41,647 nucleotides of DNA from Patescibacteria group bacterium (GTDB lineage: Bacteria; Patescibacteriota; Patescibacteriia; Patescibacteriales; BS150m-G62), in the NCBI GenBank assembly GCA_016784175.1, contig JADHVC010000007.1, positions 1-41,647 of the forward strand, in the 5' to 3' direction. The notes beneath the pieces were generated by a model that saw nothing but the letters and a program-made list of their open reading frames with translations, had not been told where the DNA came from and made no database searches. A program made the translations under genes and the position numbers. Below are positions 31,834 to 39,300 of the stretch, piece after piece. The first letter of the stretch is position 1. The number at the start of each line of letters is the position of its first letter.

Positions 31834-32985
31834 ATGATACGATCAAGTAGGCCAATTAATATTAATATTTCTACCTTCACGATTTTAAAGATATTGATCG
31901 TGGGGGTTTTGATATATTTCTTATATTTAATTAAGGATATTTTGGCTATTTTATTTGTGTCTTTAATTATTGCTAGTGCGGTTGATCCTCTAGTTGATTA
32001 TTTCCAGAAAAGATATATTGGTCGAGGTGTGAGTATAATATTAATCTATCTTATTGCTTTCTTTACTGTTTTTATTGTTGTGACATCGATTGCCCCGCCT
32101 ATTACAAAAGAAGTTAATAAGTTGCTTGCTAATTCGCCGGAATATATAAGTCGAGTTGTAAGTGAATACCAAGTTGTAAATGACTATATGGCTAAGCATG
32201 GCGTGCTAGATAACCTGAAGCAAAGTTTAGGGTCTATGAGCAGTGGTGTTCAAACAGCAGCTAGCGGGGTATTCTCGACTGTAGGAAGTATATTTGGTGG
32301 AATATTTTCTTTTACATTAATTTTGGTTATCACTTTTTACATGGTTGTCGAAGAGAATGCTATTAAGAAGTTGATTTGGCAAGTGACTCCGAGGCAATAT
32401 CAAGACTACATAATGGGTTTAATTAATAGAATGCAGCGCAAAATAGGACTTTGGTTGCGTGGGCAATTTATTTTAAGTTTTTCTATTTTTTTGCTTACTT
32501 ATATTGGTTTATCTGCTCCTTCTTTTTTGAGTTTTGTGATGCCTGGGTATTTTGCGGCTTTTACAATGGAGTATGCTTTAGTGCTTGCAATTATCGCTGG
32601 TATAGCAGAATTCGTGCCATATATGGGGCCTATGATTGCCGCAGTCCCAGCTGTATTCTTGGCCTTTGCTCAGTCTCCGACGTTAGCAGTCATGGTGATT
32701 ATTTTGTACGCTGTGATTCAATGGGTAGAAAATAATATCCTAGTCCCTAAGATAATGCAAAAGGCTGTTGGATTAAATCCGATCGTGAGTATCTCTGTTT
32801 TGATGATTGGGTTTAAAATTGGTGGAGTAGTTGGAGCTATGCTTGCAATTCCCGTCGCAACTGCAACACAAGAAATGATACTCGATATTTTTGAATATAA
32901 AGAAAAAGGTTTTATTGGTAATGGCGGTGAATTAATGCAAAGTAAAAAAGGTATTATGAGTCGTTTAAAAAGGCTAAAAGTATAA
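31834..32985 (+). CDS. AI-2E/PerM family membrane permease
   Basis: 383 residues from the ATG at 31834; an in-frame TTG 21 bp earlier is a less likely start. About seven to eight membrane helices. Family landmarks: FVSLIIASAVDPLVDYFQKR early, a middle soluble segment (EYQVVNDYMAKHGVLDNLKQ), LWLRGQFILSF, IAEFVPYMGPMIAAVPA and WVENNILVPKIMQKAVGLNP. The family (formerly DUF20) includes an E. coli exporter of autoinducer-2 and Na/H antiporters, so the substrate should not be assumed. The basic C-terminus (SKKGIMSRLKRLKV) lies in the cytoplasm. Confidence 0.9.
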   Translation: MIRSSRPININISTFTILKILIVGVLIYFLYLIKDILAILFVSLIIASAVDPLVDYFQKRYIGRGVSIILIYLIAFFTVFIVVTSIAPPITKEVNKLLANSPEYISRVVSEYQVVNDYMAKHGVLDNLKQSLGSMSSGVQTAASGVFSTVGSIFGGIFSFTLILVITFYMVVEENAIKKLIWQVTPRQYQDYIMGLINRMQRKIGLWLRGQFILSFSIFLLTYIGLSAPSFLSFVMPGYFAAFTMEYALVLAIIAGIAEFVPYMGPMIAAVPAVFLAFAQSPTLAVMVIILYAVIQWVENNILVPKIMQKAVGLNPIVSISVLMIGFKIGGVVGAMLAIPVATATQEMILDIFEYKEKGFIGNGGELMQSKKGIMSRLKRLKV

Positions 32986-33021
32986 GATATAATAACGCAA
33001 AATGAGGAAAGTTATAAAATA

Positions 33022-34044
33022 TTATAAGCTTATAATTAGCCAATCTCCATCTTCTTGTTTTTCTAGTACAACGCTATAGTCAATATTATAGCCTCCAAGT
33101 CCAAAGTATATTTCGGTTGAATATATTTTTTTATTGTCATCTTGTTTTTCAAATTTTAGTGCACTAAAAATATTGGAAAAAGCAAGTATCCCATCATCGT
33201 CAAGAAAGTCCATAGTATAGTCTATGGCTTTTTTTAGTTCGGGTGAAAAGTATTGGCTAACACTTTTTTTATCTGTTCTCCTGATAGCTGATGCTGTATT
33301 GTGTAGAACTTTTATTGCAGTATTGTTAGTTTGATTATTTGGCTGCAGATCAGTATTTTGCATGCCAAGCCTCTCTCTTTTTTCCTTTATGGTTTCTATG
33401 GTTTTTTCGCTTGGTTGGAGTTCTTCTGCTGGTAAGTTAATTGTGTCAGAAATAATTTTATCTAAGTCATTATTTCTAACTCCTAGTCCTAACTTTTGCA
33501 TAATTTTAAATGCATCAGTTGGCTTGCCGAGGTAATAGCGCTTAGCGTCAGCTGGGTTAATGTACCAAGCTTGTCCGTTTTTTTGAGTTTGAAGAAATAT
33601 TCTTCCAGCGTTAACTTGACTAAAGTTAGTATCAATATTGTACTTATCTTTATTGTTTGGGCTATAGTTATTATTTACTTCATCGCCATCTATATATCCG
33701 TCACCATCAGAGTCAATTTCTTGCGGGTTTGTTTCAATTGCTTGCTCAAGGTCATCAGAAAGTCCGTCACCATCACTATCGAGTCCATCGATTAAGCCAA
33801 TTGGAATTCTTTCAAGATCATAGTTGGTTATTCCGATACCAAAGTATTTCATTATGTTATAAGCATCAGCTGGTCGACCAAGGTAATATTTTTTTAAATT
33901 GCTTGGATGAACAAACCAAGCCTCGCCTTTATTCTCAACCTGCAAAAGAATCCTGCCAGTTAGATGTTCAATTAAAGATTGACTGGCGAGACTAGTATTT
34001 GGAAATAATACAAGCAGTGCTATAATAAAAATATATTTATTCAT
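33022..34044 (-). CDS. Exported protein with paired CPR-type repeats and calcium-binding segment
   Basis: 340 residues. The signal peptide MNKYIFIIALLVLFPNTSLA is followed by the first repeat (GRILLQVENKGEAWFVHPSN with KKYYLGRPADAYNIM), then a thrombospondin-type-3-like, Asp-rich calcium segment (DSDGDGLSDDLEQ, DSDGDGYIDGDEV), then the second repeat (GRIFLQTQKNGQAWYINPAD with KRYYLGKPTDAFKIM). A ~140-residue C-terminal domain has no name I can give. The repeats with their YYLG core are, in my knowledge, common on exported CPR proteins. The gene is divergent from 34052; only 7 bp separate the two start codons, so each promoter lies inside the other gene. Confidence 0.8.
   Translation of the reverse strand: MNKYIFIIALLVLFPNTSLASQSLIEHLTGRILLQVENKGEAWFVHPSNLKKYYLGRPADAYNIMKYFGIGITNYDLERIPIGLIDGLDSDGDGLSDDLEQAIETNPQEIDSDGDGYIDGDEVNNNYSPNNKDKYNIDTNFSQVNAGRIFLQTQKNGQAWYINPADAKRYYLGKPTDAFKIMQKLGLGVRNNDLDKIISDTINLPAEELQPSEKTIETIKEKRERLGMQNTDLQPNNQTNNTAIKVLHNTASAIRRTDKKSVSQYFSPELKKAIDYTMDFLDDDGILAFSNIFSALKFEKQDDNKKIYSTEIYFGLGGYNIDYSVVLEKQEDGDWLIISL
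33999..34026 (+). promoter_or_regulatory. Promoter of the 34052 gene, inside the divergent gene
   Basis: TTGGAA (33999-34004), a 16-bp spacer, then TATAAT (34021-34026) with an extended TG at 34018-34019. It overlaps the signal-peptide codons of the minus-strand gene. Confidence 0.55.
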
Positions 34045-34051
34045 TATATTT

Positions 34052-34477
34052 ATGACTACAAAAAAAATTATATTTTATACACTCATTGTAGCATTTTTGT
34101 CGCCAATAGTATATTTTGGTGCACCGATCGTCGCGCAAAAGTATACTTGGTATAATGTTGCACAGGCTGCCTCTCTTTTTCCTTGGCAGGATGGTGGTGT
34201 TATAACAGTTGTGTATCCACCATGTGTACTTGACACTCCAGCAAATGCACCAACTACCTGTGCTATCTCTTGCCCATTAGTAACAACGGCTTATGCAAGT
34301 GATTGTGTTAAGTATACGCAAATAGATGTAAAGGGGCAAAAAGGAACAATGTTTTTAGCTGTTCCTCTTGGTTTTGTATATAGAGGTGGTGGTACTGTAC
34401 CTGCTCCTGGTATGCAGTTTATTGCAGCGGGTATTTCAAATATTCTTCCAAAAGTAATTGGCATACCTGGACCTTGA
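34052..34477 (+). CDS. Small exported protein
   Basis: 141 residues. A hydrophobic N-terminal segment (TLIVAFLSPIVYFGAPIVAQ) works as a signal peptide or anchor. The mature part has several Cys (PPCVLDTP, TTCAISCP, SDCVKY) that could form disulfides and a Gly/Pro-rich C-terminus (VYRGGGTVPAPGM, VIGIPGP). The stop is TGA at 34475-34477; the same frame then stays open for 25 more codons (PSVNELPSFGAPSVKEARTG...) to a TAA at 34553-34555, so the true end may be later if TGA is a mutation or is read through. No catalytic motif is visible. It shares an unusually tight divergent start with 33022-34044. Confidence 0.7.
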   Translation: MTTKKIIFYTLIVAFLSPIVYFGAPIVAQKYTWYNVAQAASLFPWQDGGVITVVYPPCVLDTPANAPTTCAISCPLVTTAYASDCVKYTQIDVKGQKGTMFLAVPLGFVYRGGGTVPAPGMQFIAAGISNILPKVIGIPGP

Positions 34478-34717
34478 CCATCCGTAAATGAATTGCCAAG
34501 CTTTGGCGCACCTTCCGTTAAAGAAGCGCGTACGGGGGGATATATCAGGAATTAAAAAGAGTAGTATTTTTGTCTGTAATTTTGGCTATTGATTTAATTG
34601 TGAGTAAATGCTATTTTAATTAATAATTTGAAAATGTAGCACCTAAGTCAAAATAATTCATTATCTTGATCTATGTGCTTAATATATTGCCCTTTTATAA
34701 AATAGGAGAAAAATCCA
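34478..34717. other. Intergenic stretch with GC-rich palindrome
   Basis: 34478-34555 is the possible readthrough extension of the preceding gene. It includes GCCAAGCTTTGGC (palindrome) and a GC-rich GCGCGTACGGGGGG patch that stand out from the AT-rich surroundings. The remainder is AT-rich and ends in a TAGGAG SD for the gene at 34718. No other gene is seen. Confidence 0.4.
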
Positions 34718-35131
34718 GTGAATAACGAAAAAGAAACAGCCTTGTTGGTTTCGCTTGATTCAATAAATTTATGTATTTTACGGGATGTTGTCAGTGGACT
34801 TGGTTATGTTGCATCTCGTACTAAAGATATTAAATCTGCCAAATTATTAATAGAAAAGCAGCACTTTAGATTATTTATTCTGGATGTTAGTAGTATTGAT
34901 CAATTATCAGAATATCTAAGTTTGGTCAATTTTATAAAAGATTGTAAGTTTAATTGCTTAATTATTATTTTGCTGAATCGCTTAAATAGTGAAAAGTATT
35001 CATGGATATGCGGAGAAGGTGTTAATGAAATTGTGACAAAACCTATTACTTCGGCTGCTTTCACTGATAAAATTGGTTGTCTAAAGATTGGGCAATCTAT
35101 CGGGGCAAAAACATCTTTTTTGCTACAATGA
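34718..35131 (+). CDS. Receiver-domain-like protein, degenerate
   Basis: 137 residues, about the size of one response-regulator receiver domain. ALLVSLDSINLCILRDVVSG is the first strand and helix; the expected acidic pair is reduced to one Asp. LFILDVSSID carries the candidate phospho-Asp, and EIVTKPIT carries the conserved Lys-Pro. No output domain follows, so it would act as a stand-alone receiver or decoy. The start is GTG with a TAGGAG SD about 10 nt upstream. The orphan histidine kinase at 2641 is a conceivable but unlinked partner. The loss of an acidic pocket residue makes phosphorylation uncertain. Confidence 0.65.
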   Translation: MNNEKETALLVSLDSINLCILRDVVSGLGYVASRTKDIKSAKLLIEKQHFRLFILDVSSIDQLSEYLSLVNFIKDCKFNCLIIILLNRLNSEKYSWICGEGVNEIVTKPITSAAFTDKIGCLKIGQSIGAKTSFLLQ

Positions 35132-35358
35132 CGATGTCAAATCATTAGTGAAAGAAAATACTCAAGCTCGATATCCATATCGGGCTTTATTTTTTATTCG
35201 GGAATTTCTGGATAAAGTGAGAACAGCGTTTTGGCAGAAGATTGTGTTTATGCAGTCAGCCGTTGCATAGTACTGCACCCATTTTAATAACTGCTCTCTT
35301 GTTAGATTGTGTAGGTTTTTTTTGCTTTAAATGGTATATATGATATTATTTTAATAAT

Positions 35359-36222
35359 ATGATGAATGAGAATAATTTAGAATTAGATTTGTTGGCTGAG
35401 ACATCTGAAATTTGCGCAGCTAGTGGTATTAATCCTGCACGATCGCGTGGGCAGAATTTTTTGATAAACAAGAAGGTATATGAAGATATTTTAGTTACGG
35501 CAGATTTAACAAATGATAATGTTGTGTTAGAGGTTGGTCCCGGATTGGGTTTTTTAACAAGTGCTTTAGCAAGAAAAGTTAAAAAAGTTATCGCGGTTGA
35601 ATTGGATGATAAGTTGGCTAGTATTTTGAGGTTTAATTTAGCAAAAAGTGGGATTAAAAATGTAAGCGTTGTGAATGAGAATATACTTAATTTTGATATT
35701 ACAAGATCTATCTATAGTGAATTGAAGGCTGGTTATGATATTGTTGCAAACTTGCCATATAATATTTCGTCAATTTTTTTGAGGAAATTTTTAAGCATAC
35801 AAGATAAGCCTAGATCTATGGTTCTAATGTTGCAAAAAGAGGTAGCCGAGCGTATATGTGCTAGTTCTCCGGAAATGAGTATTTTGGCTGTTTCTGTGCA
35901 GTATTTTGCTAAGCCAGAGATTATTGGGTATGTTCCAAGGGAAGATTTTTGGCCAGCACCTGTAGTGGATTCTGCGATTGTAAAAATTATTATTGATAAT
36001 GGTGGAGTGCAAAGAACAGGCGAGGAAGAAAAAGCATTTTTTAGATTGGTAAAAATTGGTTTTGCTCAGAAGCGTAAAATGTTAAGAAATAATTTGGCTA
36101 ATGGGTTTCATGTTAGTCACGATGAAGCTGGAGAGTGGATAGAAAAAGCTGGGTTAAATTCTAAAGTTAGGGCTCAAGAGTTAAGGCTAGAGGACTGGAG
36201 AAAGTTGTTGTTGTCACAATAG
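35359..36222 (+). CDS. rsmA: 16S rRNA dimethyladenosine transferase (KsgA/RsmA)
   Basis: 287 residues. It dimethylates the two adjacent adenines of the 16S rRNA helix 45 loop using SAM. RSRGQNFLINKKVYEDI is the N-terminal signature; VLEVGPGLGFLTSAL is the SAM-binding motif I; VVNENILNFD is near motif III; NLPYNISS is the catalytic motif IV. The C-terminal helical domain is complete (FAQKRKMLRNNL). The start is ATG at 35359 or 35362, without an SD. The gene ends in a GAAA-loop terminator. Identity is secure. Confidence 0.95.
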   Translation: MMNENNLELDLLAETSEICAASGINPARSRGQNFLINKKVYEDILVTADLTNDNVVLEVGPGLGFLTSALARKVKKVIAVELDDKLASILRFNLAKSGIKNVSVVNENILNFDITRSIYSELKAGYDIVANLPYNISSIFLRKFLSIQDKPRSMVLMLQKEVAERICASSPEMSILAVSVQYFAKPEIIGYVPREDFWPAPVVDSAIVKIIIDNGGVQRTGEEEKAFFRLVKIGFAQKRKMLRNNLANGFHVSHDEAGEWIEKAGLNSKVRAQELRLEDWRKLLLSQ

Positions 36223-36266
36223 TTAGTTGAAAAATAGTATTATTAATAAAAGTGGCTTTAAAGTAG

Positions 36267-36297
36267 TATCGTTAGTGGAAACATTAGCGATATTTTT
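36267..36297 (+). terminator. Intrinsic terminator of rsmA
   Basis: TATCGTTAGTG pairs with CATTAGCGATA (two G-U type pairs) around a GAAA tetraloop, followed by TTTTTAT. Confidence 0.85.
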
Positions 36298-36346
36298 ATG
36301 GAGTCTATTTGCTGTTAATAAGATGCCTTAAATAATGTTTTTTTTA

Positions 36347-36355
36347 TGCTATAAT
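36347..36355 (+). promoter_or_regulatory. Extended -10 promoter of the giant surface protein
   Basis: TG-C-TATAAT at 36347-36355, about 40 bp before the ATG at 36395. No -35 is obvious, as for the other extended -10 promoters here. Confidence 0.55.
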
Positions 36356-36394
36356 TATGAAGAATGGGTTTATAAATTAAGATTATTTTAATTA

Positions 36395-39300
36395 ATGAAT
36401 AATAAATTTAAAGAATTATACATTGCGCTCTTATTTATTTTTGTCTCCAGTTTTTTATTTTATGCCTCTGGCTTTATTTCTGTAAAAATTAAAGATTTTT
36501 ATGCTTTTGCAAGTACGGTTACATGGCCATTTACGACCGCTGGTAACTACACATATGACAACACTAAAATTAATGTTTCTGGAGGTTTTGCTAATTTAAT
36601 TGCTAAAGACCAAACCGATGACGATAATGATGCGACGGGCGGTTTTGCGGCCGGTAGTCATTCGGATACAGAGTGGGATGCTGGAAGTTCTTGGTTAGAA
36701 TTAGATGCTGCCGGATTAACAGCTGGTTCTGGTAATTATACTTCGCGTATCATGGATGCTGGAGGGGATGTGACTTGGACAACAATTGACTGGAGAACAG
36801 CTTTGCCGAATTATAAGGAATTGCCAAATACTGGTGCAATTGAAACGGCATATTCATCTGGGAATGCGGATATGAGTGGTAATATTTTATTGATGCACAT
36901 GAATGAGGCGGCAGGTGCTATTATCGATTCCTCTGGGAATGTCAATAATGGTGTTAATAATGGTGCGACTTATGGAGCATCTGGAATGTTTTTTGAAGCG
37001 CTTAATTTTGATGGTGTTGATGATAATGTGAGTGTAGCTGATGCAAATAGTTTAGACGTTTCTACTGAATTTACTGCTGAGGCTTGGGTGAAATTTAATT
37101 CAGTATTTGATAATACAGCAACTTCAAACATGGGGTTATTGGATAAAGTTGATTATCAGTTATTTTTTGATAAGACTGATGGTAAGCTTAAGTTTAATTT
37201 AGATAGTGCAACGAGTACTTGGAGTTTGGTATTAAATGGAACAAACAATAAAGTAACTGACATGGCTGTATATAATAATATATTGTATGCAACCATGGGA
37301 AGTTCTGTAGCGGGAGGGAATAATATTTATGCATTTGATGGGGTTAGTTGGACTTTAAGTTATGATGGAGTTGGAACTCCAACTTCTTTTATTACTTTGG
37401 CGGTTTATAACGGTAAGTTGTATGCAGGGCAGGGTGGAGTCGCGGGTGCTGCAGATGTTTATGTGTTTGACGGTACTACTTGGTCGCTTAGTTTAGATGG
37501 ACCAGGTACAAATTTAAGTGATTTAGAAGTATATAATGGTAAACTTTATGCTGCTCATGGGAGCTCTGGAACATATGGTGATGTTTATGAGTTTGATGGC
37601 ACCTCTTGGTCTATGTCTTATGATGGACCAAGTCTTGGAATTTTTTCTTTGGCTGTATATAATGGTAAGCTTTATGCTGGGCGAGGTAATGGTGCGGCTG
37701 GAAATGACGATTTAATGGAGTTTGATGGTACGACATGGAGCGTTGCGTATAACGGGTGGACTTCTTTGAATGTTATGGCATTAAAGGTATTTGATGGTAA
37801 ACTATATGCTGGCTTGGGGACTGCAAACGGAGTTGGCGATATCTGGGTTTATGATGGCGCTACATGGAGTATCAGTTATGATGGGGCTGGCAAGGCAGTT
37901 CTTGCTTTAGAGGTATTTAACAACAAGCTTTATGCTGGGATTTATGGTAATGCCGGTGCCGGAGATGTTCTGCTTTTTAATGGGACTACTTGGGATGTAG
38001 CTTATGATGGCGCCCAAGAATCAATTGAGGCGCTTGCTGTTTTTCGTGGAAGGTTGTATGCTGGCCAAGGAAATGGTGTTGGTGATGCAGATGCTTTTCG
38101 TTTTGGAAATACAGTTAGTGCTTCTCCTGCTTCTTGGGATACTGACTGGCATCATATTGCAGCGACTTATACTGGACTTAGAATGAATATATATATAGAT
38201 GGTGTGTGGAATGCGACGACTGTAGATACCAGCTTTTTAATAGCTTCGAGCTCTAATCCATTATTAATAGGTCAAACATATGATACTTCGGCTTTTGATG
38301 GTGGAATAAATGAGTTTTTTGGAGGAAGCATTGATGAGTTTGCTATATACAACAGAGCGCTTAGCTATACTGAAATAAAAGATCATTATAAGCGTGGAGC
38401 GGTTAGATTAAAATATCAAGTTAGGTCTTGCGATGATGCAGTTTGTGCTGGTGAATCATTTATTGGACCAGATGGAACGGCTGGAACTTTTTATTCAGAA
38501 TTAGCTAATCCTGCAATCGGTTTACCTTCTTTGGCTCTTACAAATGTCGGCAATAATAGGTATTTTCAATATAAGGCTTTTTTTGAGACAGATAATCCTA
38601 CTTACTGGCCAGCTTTAAGAAACATTACAATTGGTCCAACCCATTATGATGCCGGTATTCCTACTATAGTTAATACTACCGGGCAAACATATGACACTTT
38701 GACTGGATTTGCTGAAACTTTAGGCGGTGCTAATGTTGGAACTATTAATTATCAATTGTCTAATGACGGTGCTAGTTGGTATTTTTGGAATGGTTCGAAT
38801 TGGGTAATTTAGAGTGGTTCTGGATATCCTACTCAGACGGTAGATGTTGCTACGGTGAATACTAATATTGGTCAGTTTGTAGCAGATGTTGGAACTGGTG
38901 ATTTTTATATTAAGTCATTCTTGGTATCTAATTTAGGAACAGAGCAGGTAGAAATTGACCAAATTGATGTTGACTATACTGTTCCGGCGATAGTTTGTAC
39001 TTCTTGGACATATACAGCGTGGGGTGCATGTGGTGGTGGGGTACAAACAAGAACTATAGTAACATCTAGTCCGCTCGGGTGTGCCGGTGGGGTACCTACT
39101 TTAAGCCAAGCATGTACTCCTGCACTTTGGCCATTTACTACTGCTGGTAATTATACATATGATATTACAAAAATAGATGTAACTGGTGGAGTTGCAACAT
39201 TATTAACTAAGGACCAAGTTGATGATGATAATGATGCGACAGGAGGTTTTGGTGCTGGCGTTCATTCTAGTACTCAGTGGGATGGTGTAAATTCTTGGGT

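Noticed and set aside
35088-35270. Sixty-codon frame overlapping the end of the receiver-like gene
   Set aside because: It starts at TTG inside another gene without an SD, and the product resembles nothing; a frameshifted tail of the receiver gene is possible but unsupported.
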